From: Streptococcus sp. LPB0220
GTDB taxonomy: Bacteria; Bacillota; Bacilli; Lactobacillales; Streptococcaceae
Direction: 5' to 3'
NCBI RefSeq assembly: GCF_008727815.1
Contig: NZ_CP044230.1
Span: forward strand, 1,534,001-1,598,000
DNA: 64,000 bases
The notes under the pieces are model-generated. The model did no database searches and had not been told where the DNA came from. It was given only the letters and a program-made list of their open reading frames with translations. Position 1 is the first letter of the stretch. Each line of letters starts with the position of its first letter. The position numbers were made by a program, and so were the translations under genes. Shown one piece after another: positions 9,244 to 17,812 of the stretch.

Positions 9244-10360
9244 GTACGTCTCTCACTTTCAAATACTTTCTAAATAAGAATAAGAGGAAAATCAAATCGG
9301 TAAAGGCCAAGAGGGCTGTGCCGTAAAAAACCCAATGATAGCCAAAATGCATGAAAATACTCGATCCCATCATTGGCCCTAACACGCCACCTAAGTAGTA
9401 AAAGAGCTGGTTGTAGCTAAAGATCCGAGAGATCCCTTCAGGAGGGGTTAAGCGATTTAACAAAGCAGAAACTCCTGGTAAAAGGGCACCAGTCCCAATC
9501 CCAAAAAGGAAGCGTAAGATTCCTAATTGCAGAGGCGTTTGCGCTTGGGCACAGAGAATATAAAGACAACCACTATAGAGAAGGGCGATTAATAAGAGCC
9601 GGTGATTCCCGATTCGGTCTCCGAGTTTTCCCATCCAACCTGAAAAGAGCATACTAGAGACTCCCATAGCCGAAACAATCATCCCCGATACAAAAATCAA
9701 GTTATCTCTTTGCCCTAAAGCTCGCACATAAAGAGGCAGGATTGGAGAAATAGATTGGGCGATCATTTGAATGGTCATACTGGTCAAAAAGAGGCCTAAG
9801 AGAATATCCTTTTGCTGAATGGACATGAGCAACTGCCAACTGGATTTTTGTTCTTCTTTTGGAATGGGCTCATAGTCTTCCTCGATGCCCCAAAAGGTTA
9901 AAAGGGACACTAGAAATAAGAAAAAGCCAACCAAAAGAAAGACATTGCGCATTCCCAGATTTTCAGCAATGAGTCCCCCAATCAAAGGCCCCATCAAGGT
10001 TCCAGCTACGACACCGGTCGACAAAGTCCCCAGGGCATAGCCTGATTGGTCCTTTGATACTTGACTGGCAATCAAGGCTGTACTATTAGGGACAAAGCCT
10101 GAAAAGACACCGTTGAGAAAGCGCAAAACCAAGAGCCAAAAGACGGATGGCACAAAGGCGATCCCTCCCATGGTCAGGGTCATAGCAATAGAAGCCCTGA
10201 GCATCATGGGTTTTCGACCATAGCGGTCGGCCAGGCTCCCCCAGATGGGAGACATGATCGCAGAGGTTACAGAAGAACTCGCGACGGCAATCCCAGCATA
10301 AAAAGGAACAGCCTTGCCCGTAACGCCCAACTCTTCTACAAATAGAGCCATAAAAGGCAC
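9233..10360 (-). CDS. pmrA: PmrA-type MFS multidrug efflux transporter, 5' end out of frame
   Basis: Major-facilitator proton-driven drug exporter, orthologous by context and sequence to pneumococcal PmrA (norfloxacin/ethidium efflux). The canonical MFS loop motif [11 protein letters not shown], further paired motifs ([19 protein letters not shown] near the C-terminus) and many hydrophobic helices are present. The frame clearly continues upstream through the expected TM1 ([16 protein letters not shown]) but has no ATG, GTG or TTG there; the natural ATG at 10452 is one base out of frame. The first usable in-frame start is GTG 10360, which would remove TM1. The pump is therefore probably inactive, switchable, or affected by a sequencing error. 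It ends 11 nt inside rpmG. Confidence 0.85.
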   Translation of the reverse strand: MPFMALFVEELGVTGKAVPFYAGIAVASSSVTSAIMSPIWGSLADRYGRKPMMLRASIAMTLTMGGIAFVPSVFWLLVLRFLNGVFSGFVPNSTALIASQVSKDQSGYALGTLSTGVVAGTLMGPLIGGLIAENLGMRNVFLLVGFFLFLVSLLTFWGIEEDYEPIPKEEQKSSWQLLMSIQQKDILLGLFLTSMTIQMIAQSISPILPLYVRALGQRDNLIFVSGMIVSAMGVSSMLFSGWMGKLGDRIGNHRLLLIALLYSGCLYILCAQAQTPLQLGILRFLFGIGTGALLPGVSALLNRLTPPEGISRIFSYNQLFYYLGGVLGPMMGSSIFMHFGYHWVFYGTALLAFTDLIFLLFLFRKYLKVRDVRAN

Positions 10361-10452
10361 AACTAACGAAAGGCTAGCTCCGATGAAAAAGCACCCGATC
10401 CAGGCAATATATAGATTTTTACGCCAATTGATTTCTCTTGTGATAAAATCAT
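10361..10452 (-). other. Displaced 5' end of pmrA: natural ATG separated from the frame by a one-base shift
   Basis: ATG 10452-10450 overlaps the coaE stop as ATGA, the expected coupled start. It reads ATG ATT TTA and soon hits a stop. One more T in the T4 run (A4 on the plus strand, 10445-10448) would give MIFITREINWRKN, which leads into the PmrA N-terminus (compare MTEINWK in pneumococcus). An ATC at 10444 is in frame but is a very rare start codon. Confidence 0.75.
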
Positions 10453-11045
10453 CTTCTTTCTAATTGTTTTAGGGCTGCATCTAATTGGGCATAGAGGGCA
10501 GTTAGATCGCCATTATTGTCTAAGACCAGATCTGCATGGGCTCTTTTTTCATCTAGCGGCATTTGAGCAGCGATGCGTTCTTTAGCCTGCAGTTCTGATA
10601 AGTGGTTGCGTTTCATCAGGCGCTTGAACTGGGTTTCTTTTGAGACAGCTACCAACCATACAGCCTCAAACCACTCTTCATAGTGCTGCTCGATCAAGAG
10701 GGGAATATCCATAAAAAAGAGACCGGATTGAGCAGCTTGCCTGTCTCTTGCATCTGCCAAAGCCTCACGAATGAGCTGGCCTTGGACGCGATTGGACCAG
10801 TCTCGTTCACTAGGACTTGAAAAAATCCGTTGACCTAAAGCGACGCGATCCAGCTCACCTTCTTTGGTAAGGATCTCTTTACCAAAATGATCTACTAAGA
10901 CACGGTAGAGAGTTCCTCCTGGAACTTGCAAGTCATGAACCACTCGATCAGCATCAATGACAGGATAACCTTTTTCTTTCAAATAGGAGGTGACAGTGGA
11001 TTTTCCTGAAGCAATCCCTCCTGTTAATCCGATGATTCTCGCCAT
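10449..11045 (-). CDS. coaE: Dephospho-CoA kinase
   Basis: Catalyses the last step of coenzyme A synthesis, phosphorylating the 3'-OH of the ribose of dephospho-CoA. The P-loop GLTGGIASGKST (about residues 6-17), DADRVVHDL and the LVAVSKETQFKRLMKRNHLS lid region are characteristic; 198 residues is normal. The start codon immediately follows the mutM stop (no gap), and its own stop overlaps the pmrA ATG, so the three genes are tightly coupled. Confidence 0.95.
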   Translation of the reverse strand: MARIIGLTGGIASGKSTVTSYLKEKGYPVIDADRVVHDLQVPGGTLYRVLVDHFGKEILTKEGELDRVALGQRIFSSPSERDWSNRVQGQLIREALADARDRQAAQSGLFFMDIPLLIEQHYEEWFEAVWLVAVSKETQFKRLMKRNHLSELQAKERIAAQMPLDEKRAHADLVLDNNGDLTALYAQLDAALKQLERR

Positions 11046-11870
11046 CTAGTTCTCCTTTTGACAGTGCGGGCAAAAATGGGTTCCGCGTCCCCCCAGCTGG
11101 ATTTTCTCAATCGGTGTCCCGCAGCGCAAACAAGGTTGACCTGTTTTCCCATAGACCTGGTGCTCTTCCTGCATGGTGCCATCCTCTCCGAAGGCATTGC
11201 TATAAGAGCGAATGGTGGAGCCACCTTTTTCGACAGCCTGAGCTAATACAGCGATTGTTTCCTTTCGAATAGCTTTGGCTTCTCTAGCAGTCAAGCTTTG
11301 ACCCAAACGGGCTGGATGAACCTTAGCTCGATAAAGGACCTCATCCACATAGATATTGCCCAGACCAGCCACTAATTTTTGGTCTAAAAGAGCTGATTTA
11401 ATGGGTTTCTTTGATTGTTTAAGAGCTGCTTGGAAGGCTGGTTCTTTAAAATCCGCTTCCGTTGGCTCTGGACCAATCTTTTTCGCCAAAAAATAGCTCT
11501 CGACAAGCTCAGGTATGATGACTTCCATGGTCCCAAACTTGCGGACATCTTCATAGACCAGAGTGCTACCATCTGTAAAATGAAAGAAGACATGGGCATG
11601 CTTGCGAAGAGGAACCTCGTCTGGATAAAAGAAATACTTGCCTTCCATCCGCAAATGCGAGATGAGGACCAGATCCGTCAGATAAAATAAAAGGTATTTC
11701 CCACGGCGCCCCATGGCCCGAATTTCTTGACCTGGGAGATCTTGACGAAAAGCATCCAGATCCGTCTGAATCATCTTAGGATACTTTACTTCCACGGACT
11801 GGATGGTTTTTCCAAGAATTAATTTCTCAAGACCGCGTCGAACCGTCTCTACTTCTGGTAATTCAGGCAT
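11046..11870 (-). CDS. mutM: Formamidopyrimidine-DNA glycosylase (Fpg/MutM)
   Basis: Base-excision-repair enzyme removing 8-oxoguanine and ring-opened purines, with AP-lyase activity. The mature N-terminus [13 protein letters not shown] supplies the catalytic Pro1 and Glu2, which fixes the start at ATG 11870 (GGAGAAGCT before it) rather than at a longer in-frame start 42 bp upstream. The C-terminal zinc finger [10 protein letters not shown]...FCPHC is intact. 274 residues, normal. It lies between era and coaE as in pneumococcus. Confidence 0.97.
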   Translation of the reverse strand: MPELPEVETVRRGLEKLILGKTIQSVEVKYPKMIQTDLDAFRQDLPGQEIRAMGRRGKYLLFYLTDLVLISHLRMEGKYFFYPDEVPLRKHAHVFFHFTDGSTLVYEDVRKFGTMEVIIPELVESYFLAKKIGPEPTEADFKEPAFQAALKQSKKPIKSALLDQKLVAGLGNIYVDEVLYRAKVHPARLGQSLTAREAKAIRKETIAVLAQAVEKGGSTIRSYSNAFGEDGTMQEEHQVYGKTGQPCLRCGTPIEKIQLGGRGTHFCPHCQKEN

Positions 11871-11918
11871 AGCTTCTCCTTCTCTAAAAACAAGAAGCAG
11901 GCTTCTGCCCACCTCTTC

Positions 11919-12818
11919 TTAATATTCTTTTTCGTTGTATCCGAAATCAGCTAGGTCTAATTTCTTATCCCGCCAATTTTTCTTGACCTTGACCCAGGTT
12001 TCTAGGAAGACCTTGTCCCCTAGCATGAGCTCGATATCCTTACGCGCAAGGGTACCGATCTTCTTGAGCATGGCGCCGCCTTTTCCGATGACAATGCCTT
12101 TTTGGCTATCGCGCTCGACCATGATGGTTGCACGGATATGAACCTTATCGGTTTCTTCATCCCGCTTCATAGAATCCACTACTACTGCCACAGAGTGGGG
12201 AATTTCTTCCCGCGTCAAATGCAAGACCTTTTCACGGATCATTTCAGAGACCAAGAAGCGCTCTGGGTGGTCAGTGATTTGGTCAGCAGGGAAATATTGA
12301 AAACCTTCTTCTAAGTTTTCACTTAAAATATCAATCAAACGCGAAACATTGTTTCCTTGAAGGGCTGAAATCGGCACGATTTCCTTGAAATCCATCTGAC
12401 TACGGAAGTCATCGATTTGCGCCAAGAGTTGGTCAGGGTGCACCTTGTCGATCTTGTTGACCACCAGAATAACCGGCACCTTAGCAGCCTTGAGGCGCTC
12501 GATGATCATGTCATCGCCCTTCCCACGTGGCTCATCTGCTGGCACCATAAAGAGAACGGTATCCACTTCTCGAAGGGTACTATAGGCCGACTCCACCATG
12601 AAGTCTCCAAGCGCTGTCTTGGGTTTGTGAATCCCTGGGGTATCGATAAAGACGATCTGTTCCTTATCCGTCGTATAAATCCCCATAATCTTATTGCGCG
12701 TTGTCTGCGCCTTGTCACTCATGATGGCAATCTTTTGCCCCATGACGTGGTTCAAAAAAGTTGACTTCCCAACATTGGGACGTCCTAAAATGGCTACAAA
12801 ACCTGATTTAAATGTCAT
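11919..12818 (-). CDS. era: GTPase Era
   Basis: Essential GTPase that binds the 3' end of 16S rRNA and checks 30S assembly. G-motifs are G1 GRPNVGKST (about 12-20), G2 region [10 protein letters not shown]3 DTPGIHKP and G4 NKID; the C-terminal KH domain has [11 protein letters not shown]. 299 residues, complete. It follows dgkA after 29 bp. YbeY, encoded two genes upstream, acts in the same 16S rRNA 3'-end maturation pathway. Confidence 0.97.
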   Translation of the reverse strand: MTFKSGFVAILGRPNVGKSTFLNHVMGQKIAIMSDKAQTTRNKIMGIYTTDKEQIVFIDTPGIHKPKTALGDFMVESAYSTLREVDTVLFMVPADEPRGKGDDMIIERLKAAKVPVILVVNKIDKVHPDQLLAQIDDFRSQMDFKEIVPISALQGNNVSRLIDILSENLEEGFQYFPADQITDHPERFLVSEMIREKVLHLTREEIPHSVAVVVDSMKRDEETDKVHIRATIMVERDSQKGIVIGKGGAMLKKIGTLARKDIELMLGDKVFLETWVKVKKNWRDKKLDLADFGYNEKEY

Positions 12819-12847
12819 ATTATCCTTTCACGAGGGCATACTCCCTC

Positions 12848-13246
12848 TTATCCAAATACCAAGGCCCAGAATTTGGGCACAAAAATCACCAGTCCTGTTA
12901 GTAGGGCAAAACCTGATACGACAAGGACTGCTCCAGCCGCCATGTCTTTGGCATTCTTTGCCAACATGGAGAAATGGTAGTTACTAGCTAAATCCACCAC
13001 ATTTTCAATGGCTGAATTCATAATCTCAAAAGCAATCACCAAGGTGATGCTGAGCAATAAAAAGAGCCATTCTGTCGCAGAAATCCTAAATACCAAACCA
13101 GCAAGAATTGCTACAAGGGCTGATAAGGCGTGCTTGCGCATATTGCGTTCTTCTTTGATCGCCGTGAAAATTCCTGTTATCGCAAACTCCAGGCTTGAAG
13201 TGAAGTCCCGATTTTTCCATTTTCGCTTATTGTCTTGTGAGTCCAT
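12848..13246 (-). CDS. dgkA: Diacylglycerol/undecaprenol kinase (DgkA family)
   Basis: Small integral-membrane lipid kinase of 132 residues. Three hydrophobic helices (about 43-58, 60-80, 103-128) and the DgkA motif [13 protein letters not shown] (about 74-86) with catalytic and metal-binding glutamates are visible. In Gram-positive bacteria this family mainly phosphorylates undecaprenol, recycling the cell-wall lipid carrier, and affects acid tolerance in streptococci. Its start lies 20 nt inside ybeY, so the two are probably translationally coupled. Confidence 0.92.
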   Translation of the reverse strand: MDSQDNKRKWKNRDFTSSLEFAITGIFTAIKEERNMRKHALSALVAILAGLVFRISATEWLFLLLSITLVIAFEIMNSAIENVVDLASNYHFSMLAKNAKDMAAGAVLVVSGFALLTGLVIFVPKFWALVFG

Positions 13247-13724
13247 AGGCTGTCAAAATCTCTTCCTGTAAGCCAAACATTTCCTTTTCTTCTTCCGGCG
13301 TATAGTGATCATAGCCATTGATGTGAAGAAAACCATGCACTGCTAAAAATCCCATTTCGCGCTCAAAGCTGTGGCCATATTCTTCGGCTTGCTCCCGCGC
13401 TTTGTCAATTGAAATAAAGAGCTCACCAATATAGGTATCGAATTCAGCCATCATCTCTGCCAATTCTGGATTTTCTGCAAGGTCTTCCTCGTCAAAAGAA
13501 ATCTCCATCTCTGGCTTGTATTCTAAACTGATGACATCCGTCGGACGATCCGTATCACGGTATTCAAGATTTAGTTCATGACTGCGTTCATTGGTTACAA
13601 AAGTCACAGCCATTTCCTTGTCTTCTTTCCCAATTTTTTGAGCAGCAAATTCTAAAATTTCTTGCGTTTGTTTTAAGATTTCGTCAGAGACTTGGCCAGT
13701 CTCATCTACCATTTCAATATACAT
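13227..13724 (-). CDS. ybeY: Endoribonuclease YbeY (rRNA maturation factor)
   Basis: Zinc metallo-RNase for 16S rRNA 3'-end maturation and ribosome quality control. The zinc site [11 protein letters not shown] near the C-terminus and the block [16 protein letters not shown]...TDVISLEY are diagnostic. ATG 13724 is preferred to a GTG three codons upstream because the strong GAGGTGATCC ribosome-binding site includes that GTG. 165 residues. It is the first gene of the ybeY-dgkA-era-mutM-coaE-pmrA-rpmG-secG run. Confidence 0.95.
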   Translation of the reverse strand: MYIEMVDETGQVSDEILKQTQEILEFAAQKIGKEDKEMAVTFVTNERSHELNLEYRDTDRPTDVISLEYKPEMEISFDEEDLAENPELAEMMAEFDTYIGELFISIDKAREQAEEYGHSFEREMGFLAVHGFLHINGYDHYTPEEEKEMFGLQEEILTAYGLTRQ

Positions 13725-13757
13725 CTGGATCACCTCACTATTATCACTTTATTATAT

Positions 13758-13796
13758 CACAAAAACCAGCCTATATACTAGATACAGGCTGGTTTT
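13758..13796 (-). terminator. Terminator of the ABC exporter operon
   Basis: AAAACCAGCCT and AGGCTGGTTTT form an 11-bp stem with a 13-base loop and flanking A/T runs, between the exporter stop and ybeY. Confidence 0.85.
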
Positions 13797-13821
13797 CAAT
13801 CTTTTTCTTTGCAGGACAATC

Positions 13822-15558
13822 TTACACCACTGTTTGCTGGATGGCATTCATCTGGGCATAGATTCCGCCTTGTGCGACTAATTCCTCGTGTCTACCACGC
13901 TCCACAATGCGTCCTTCAGATAAGACTAAGATCTGATCCGCATCTTGAATAGTGGACAAGCGATGGGCAATGATAAAGGTGGTCCGGCCCTTTTGGAGGA
14001 CCGCCATAGCTTGTTGGATGATTTCTTCTGTTTCCGTATCAATGTGAGAGGTTGCCTCATCCAAAATCAGAATTTGCGGATTCATATAGAGCGTCCGCGC
14101 AAAGGAAATCAATTGGCGCTCACCACTTGAAAAGGCGGATCCTTTTTCTACGACTGGATGGTCGATTCCCTTTTCAAGGCGCTCTACAAAGGGCCAAGCC
14201 CCGACTTTTTTCAGCGCATCTTGGACCGCCTCCCGATCAATGTGATCCTGACTCATGGCCACATTACTAGCAATAGTCCCTGTAAATAGATAAGGATCCT
14301 GCAGAACAATCCCCATGTGGCTTCGCAGGCTCTCACGAGAAACTTGGCGAATATCTTGACCATCGATCAAAATCGCTCCTTCTTGAGGATCATAAAAACG
14401 ATAGAGCAGGTTCATAATCGAAGACTTACCCGATCCAGTATGGCCCACAAGAGCGATGGTTTGACCTGGACTAGCCTGAAAGGCAATATCCCGCAGAACC
14501 GGCTTGCCTTCTTCATAGGCAAAATGAACGTCGTCAAACACGACTTGAGCTTTTTCTATCTTCAGTTCCGATGCACCATCGGCCTCCAAAGGTTGGTCTA
14601 AGAAAGCAAGGACGCGGCTCCCCGTTTCTAAGGATCGCCGAATATTTGGGAATTGACGACTAAGATTGGCCATGAGATCAAATAGATTAATCACATAGTT
14701 AATATTGATAAATAAGAAACCAGCCGTCACACCGATATTGCCTTGCAGGAAAGAAATCCCAGCGATGGTCAAAATGCCCGCAATCACTAAAAACTTGAGC
14801 AATTCCGTCAAGGTCCAAGAAGCGATAGAATCAGCCAGGAGGATTCGATCATTAGCTCCTAACATCTTCTGGGTAGTGGCTTCAAACTCATCCACCACAC
14901 CAGGCTCTTGATGATAGAGTTGAATCATACTGGCACCGTGCAAGAGTTCATTGACCTGGGTATTGACCTCGCTTCGCGCATCAAAGAAATCCTTCATAGG
15001 CTGGTCCGTCATGACCTTGTAGAGATACTGGATCCCATAGAAAATCGGAAAGACCAAACACAAGAGAAGGCCCATCATAGGACTCAGGTAAAAGAGAATC
15101 CCTAGGATAAAGAGAAAGCGTACCAAATAGATGACTAAAATCATACAAGAGTTATAAAACTGGGTCCGCAAGGTCTCCGTATCATTGACAATTCTTGTCG
15201 CGATCTTCCCAGCCGGCTTATCATCAAAATAAGAAATAGGCAGCCCTTGCATGACTTGAAAGGCTTGGTCCCTCAGACTAGCGGTTACTTGGTTACTTCC
15301 ATGCAGTAAGATCCGATTTCCCATGTAGCTAATCAGCTGTCCTAGGCTCAAGGCCAAGAGATAGAATCCTCCCATCTGAAGCAAGTCCCCTTGCCCGCCA
15401 CCATGGGTCAGTGCAGTCAAAGGCCCATCGATCATCTTTTGGAGAAGAAAGGGTGACAATTCAGAAAAAATGGTGGCTAGTAAGAGGCAAATAAAGCCAG
15501 CAAGAAAGACAGTTGGATAAAGCGTGATCCTCGATAATAATCGTTTTAAAACTTTCAT
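13822..15558 (-). CDS. Heterodimeric multidrug ABC exporter, second half (TMD-NBD)
   Basis: Exporter half-transporter of 578 residues: six membrane helices, then an ATPase with Walker A GHTGSGKSS, Q-loop VLQDPYLF, a variant signature FSSGERQLISFAR and Walker B ILILDEATSHID. It pairs with the product of the gene just upstream; the two are one base apart. This layout and the divergent signature are typical of LmrCD/BmrCD/EfrAB/PatAB-like heterodimeric pumps exporting hydrophobic drugs. MKVLKRLLS at 15558 is preferred because a longer in-frame start lies inside the upstream gene; the Shine-Dalgarno AGGAGAATAAG covers the upstream stop. Which pump family member it is cannot be settled by eye. Confidence 0.9.
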   Translation of the reverse strand: MKVLKRLLSRITLYPTVFLAGFICLLLATIFSELSPFLLQKMIDGPLTALTHGGGQGDLLQMGGFYLLALSLGQLISYMGNRILLHGSNQVTASLRDQAFQVMQGLPISYFDDKPAGKIATRIVNDTETLRTQFYNSCMILVIYLVRFLFILGILFYLSPMMGLLLCLVFPIFYGIQYLYKVMTDQPMKDFFDARSEVNTQVNELLHGASMIQLYHQEPGVVDEFEATTQKMLGANDRILLADSIASWTLTELLKFLVIAGILTIAGISFLQGNIGVTAGFLFININYVINLFDLMANLSRQFPNIRRSLETGSRVLAFLDQPLEADGASELKIEKAQVVFDDVHFAYEEGKPVLRDIAFQASPGQTIALVGHTGSGKSSIMNLLYRFYDPQEGAILIDGQDIRQVSRESLRSHMGIVLQDPYLFTGTIASNVAMSQDHIDREAVQDALKKVGAWPFVERLEKGIDHPVVEKGSAFSSGERQLISFARTLYMNPQILILDEATSHIDTETEEIIQQAMAVLQKGRTTFIIAHRLSTIQDADQILVLSEGRIVERGRHEELVAQGGIYAQMNAIQQTVV

Positions 15559-15559
15559 C

Positions 15560-17236
15560 TTATTCTCCTTCCTGTTTTTGTTGCCGTTGGTATTGTTCAT
15601 AATACCAGCCTTCTTGAGCCAATAAATCACTAGCCCTGCCTTCTTCTACAATCTGCCCTTGATCCAAGACGATGATCCAATCAGCCTGATGAACAGCAGA
15701 CAAGCGATGAGAAACAATGATGGTCGTCTTGTCTTTTCGTTCCTTTTGAATCGTGTCAATAATGGCCTGTTCGGTCTTCGCATCCACTGCAGAAAGGGAA
15801 TCATCTAACAGCAAGAGCTCTGCATCTCTTAAGAATGCACGCGCCAAAGAGATCCGTTGTTTTTGACCTCCTGATACAGAGACCCCTTTCTCACCGATCA
15901 AGGTGTCCATTCCATGAGACATCCGCTCGAGATCATCCGCAAAAGCAGCTTGGGCTATTGCTTCCACCAAATCTTCTTGGCTGGCTCCTTTTTTACCAAG
16001 CGCTATATTCTCACGGATAGACTTGGAAAATAAAATATGTTCTTGGGAAACATAGCCAATTTTATCTTCAATGGAGCGTCGGTTGTAGGCAACGATCGGT
16101 TGCTGGTTGACCAAGAATTCTCCCTCACCAACTGGGTACTGCCGCAAGAATTGTCGAACCAGAGTAGTCTTTCCTGCACCGGTACGACCAACAATTCCAA
16201 CCGTCTGTCCTTTCTGAATGGTCCAATCAATGCCTGATAGGCTCTTTCGCTCAGCACCAGGATAGCTGAAAGAATAGTCCTTAAACTGCACCAAATCAAT
16301 TTCCTCTAGGTAGTGAGAACCATCTGGCTCCAGATCATCTGTCTCATCAATCACTTCTTTTAATTTTTTATAGGACATTTGCCCTGTCTGGTAGACCAAG
16401 ATCAGGTCCGCCATCATCCACATAGGCTCAATTAAAAAGACCAAATACAGCTGTAAAGCCAATAACTTGCCAAGACTCAACTGCCCGCTTGCCAGGGACT
16501 GGCCTCCAAATAGCAAGAGCAAGACCGTCGAGAATCCAATAAACAACAGGGCTAAAGGTCCAAAAGAATACTGGATAGAGGCAATTTTATCCCCTGTTTT
16601 GGATAGACTGGCTGTTTTTTTCTTAAACTGTTTGACCTGCTGGTCCCGTCTACTATAGGCCCGCATGACCCGAATTCCTTCGATCGACTCCAAGACTTCA
16701 TCATTCAACTGAGCGACTGCTTCCCGGTTTTGCTCAACATACTCCTCCTGCTTTCTACTCAAAAAATAGGTAGAGACGACGAGGAAGATCATAGGAATAA
16801 AGGAAATCAAGGTTAATTGCCAAGAAATGAAAAACATGGTCGGAATAATAAAGGCAAACAAGCCACCGCCAAACAGGAGCACCATCATCCCGTAACCAGC
16901 CATATCGGCCATGCCATCGACATCTGTCGTAAAGCGCGTCAAGAGATCTCCTGAGCGAAATTTCTCAAAAAAAGGGCGCCGCATGGCTACTAGCTTACGA
17001 AATGCTTGCTCCTGGAGGGTCGCCTTGAAATGGACTGACGACTGAAAGAGTCGCAACTGCCAATAAAAAGCCGTTAGGTAATTGAGGATAGCTGATCCTA
17101 CTAAGAGGACCATATCCCATACAAAGTTGGATTGCGTCAGCGTCCGCTGACTCAAATGATCCACTAAGCGCTGGATGACTTGCGTCGGGATCAATAAGGT
17201 GTAATCATAAAGAATCAGGACCATAGCGATCTTCAC
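15560..17236 (-). CDS. Heterodimeric multidrug ABC exporter, first half; natural start separated by an in-frame TAG
   Basis: Half-transporter with six membrane helices and an ATPase carrying Walker A GRTGAGKTT, signature VSGGQKQRISLARA, Walker B LLLLDDSLSAVD and H-loop VSHRLS. The DD after Walker B, in place of DE, marks the degenerate half of heterodimeric pumps. The frame starts naturally at ATG 17284 behind a strong AAAGGAGAATAT site, but codon 7 is TAG (17264-17266). The first in-frame start beyond it is GTG 17236, which loses 16 cytosolic residues but keeps TM1 (KIAMVLILYDYTLLIPTQVI). Function could survive only by re-initiation or stop read-through. It is controlled by the leader at 17285-17583. 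Confidence 0.88.
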   Translation of the reverse strand: MKIAMVLILYDYTLLIPTQVIQRLVDHLSQRTLTQSNFVWDMVLLVGSAILNYLTAFYWQLRLFQSSVHFKATLQEQAFRKLVAMRRPFFEKFRSGDLLTRFTTDVDGMADMAGYGMMVLLFGGGLFAFIIPTMFFISWQLTLISFIPMIFLVVSTYFLSRKQEEYVEQNREAVAQLNDEVLESIEGIRVMRAYSRRDQQVKQFKKKTASLSKTGDKIASIQYSFGPLALLFIGFSTVLLLLFGGQSLASGQLSLGKLLALQLYLVFLIEPMWMMADLILVYQTGQMSYKKLKEVIDETDDLEPDGSHYLEEIDLVQFKDYSFSYPGAERKSLSGIDWTIQKGQTVGIVGRTGAGKTTLVRQFLRQYPVGEGEFLVNQQPIVAYNRRSIEDKIGYVSQEHILFSKSIRENIALGKKGASQEDLVEAIAQAAFADDLERMSHGMDTLIGEKGVSVSGGQKQRISLARAFLRDAELLLLDDSLSAVDAKTEQAIIDTIQKERKDKTTIIVSHRLSAVHQADWIIVLDQGQIVEEGRASDLLAQEGWYYEQYQRQQKQEGE

Positions 17237-17284
17237 ATATCGCCATTTGCGCTCCCTGATATACTACCAAATAGCTCTGATCAT
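17237..17284 (-). other. Original 5' end of the ABC exporter gene, ending in an in-frame stop
   Basis: ATG ATC AGA GCT ATT TGG TAG, then YIRERKWRYV running in frame into the 17236 start. The ribosome-binding site AAAAGGAG is 7 nt before the ATG. The downstream residues are an ordinary exporter N-terminus, so TAG replaces a sense codon. Confidence 0.8.
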
Positions 17285-17310
17285 ATATTCTCCTTTTCAA
17301 AATGGCACAG

Positions 17311-17357
17311 AAAAAACCCAAGCAAGGAGCTGAGTACGTACTCAGTCCACACTTGGG
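17311..17357 (-). terminator. Leader terminator 2 before the ABC exporter
   Basis: On the minus strand CCCAAG (5' arm) and CTTGGG (3' arm) close a hairpin that encloses a perfect 16-bp palindrome CTGAGTACGTACTCAG (17330-17345); TTTTTT follows. It lies 27 nt upstream of the exporter's natural ATG. Confidence 0.8.
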
Positions 17358-17404
17358 CCTTCTGATGCCTGTCACCAATTCAGTTAAGGCAGGCAAAAAT
17401 GCAT

Positions 17405-17440
17405 ACAAAAAACCCAAGACAGACTCCTCCATCTTGGGTT
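17405..17440 (-). terminator. Leader terminator 1 before the ABC exporter
   Basis: AACCCAAGA/TCTTGGGTT 9-bp stem with a 12-base loop and six T residues, starting 11 nt after the leader-peptide stop codon. Its 3' arm contains CTTGGG, which can also pair with the 5' arm CCCAAG of terminator 2. Confidence 0.85.
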
Positions 17441-17451
17441 TCATTCAATTT

Positions 17452-17523
17452 TTACATAGAACTCAACTGAGATTGGAGAAGCTGTGTATTCAATTGTGTC
17501 ATCAAAACATCTACTTTGTTCAT
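17452..17523 (-). CDS. Putative 23-residue leader peptide of the ABC exporter attenuator
   Basis: A short frame begins with ATG behind a strong AAAGGAGAAAACCATC site and ends TAA 11 nt before terminator 1. The peptide begins MNKVDVLMTQLNT and continues with Leu/Gln/Ser residues. It lies between a consensus promoter and two intrinsic terminators, the layout of leader peptides controlling drug-induced transporters (for example bmrB before bmrCD in Bacillus). The inference is that slow or stalled translation under ribosome-targeting drugs opens the terminators. I do not recognise the peptide sequence itself. Confidence 0.65.
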   Translation of the reverse strand: MNKVDVLMTQLNTQLLQSQLSSM

Positions 17524-17554
17524 GATGGTTTTCTCCTTTCTCTTTGTTGTTCTA

Positions 17555-17583
17555 ACTTTACCACGGATTTCTGTGCTTGTCAA
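17555..17583 (-). promoter_or_regulatory. Sigma-A promoter of the ABC exporter leader
   Basis: TTGACA (17583-17578), 17-bp spacer, TAAAGT (17560-17555). Transcription would start near 17548, giving a leader of about 265 nt before ATG 17284. Confidence 0.8.
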
Positions 17584-17644
17584 CGTCTTTTTGAAAATTG
17601 TTGAAAAAAGATCCATAAATAGGCACTCAATCAGAAATTAAATC

Positions 17645-17678
17645 ACAAAAAAGAAGCCTAGATCCTCTCTAAACTTCT
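17645..17678 (-). terminator. Terminator after tRNA-Thr
   Basis: AGAAGTTTAGA and TCTAGGCTTCT form an 11-bp stem with two G-U pairs and a GAGGA loop, followed by TTTTT. Confidence 0.75.
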
Positions 17679-17689
17679 CTCTTCTTCTA

Positions 17690-17762
17690 TGCTAGTTGCC
17701 GGGATTGAACCGGCGACCTCATCCTTACCATGGATGCGCTCTACCGACTGAGCTAAACCAGC
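17690..17762 (-). tRNA. tRNA-Thr (anticodon GGT)
   Basis: Full cloverleaf on the minus strand: acceptor GCTGGTT/AACTAGC, D arm GCTCAGTCGGTAGAGC, anticodon stem CATCC/GGATG with loop ATGGTAA (anticodon GGT, reading ACC/ACU), and T arm GCCGG-TTCAATC-CCGGC. 73 nt including the discriminator A; CCA is not encoded. A terminator follows, so it is a single tRNA gene. Confidence 0.97.
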
Positions 17763-17812
17763 AGTACCTATCTACTATATCATGGAGATAGGTCTTTTGT
17801 CAATATCCTGAC

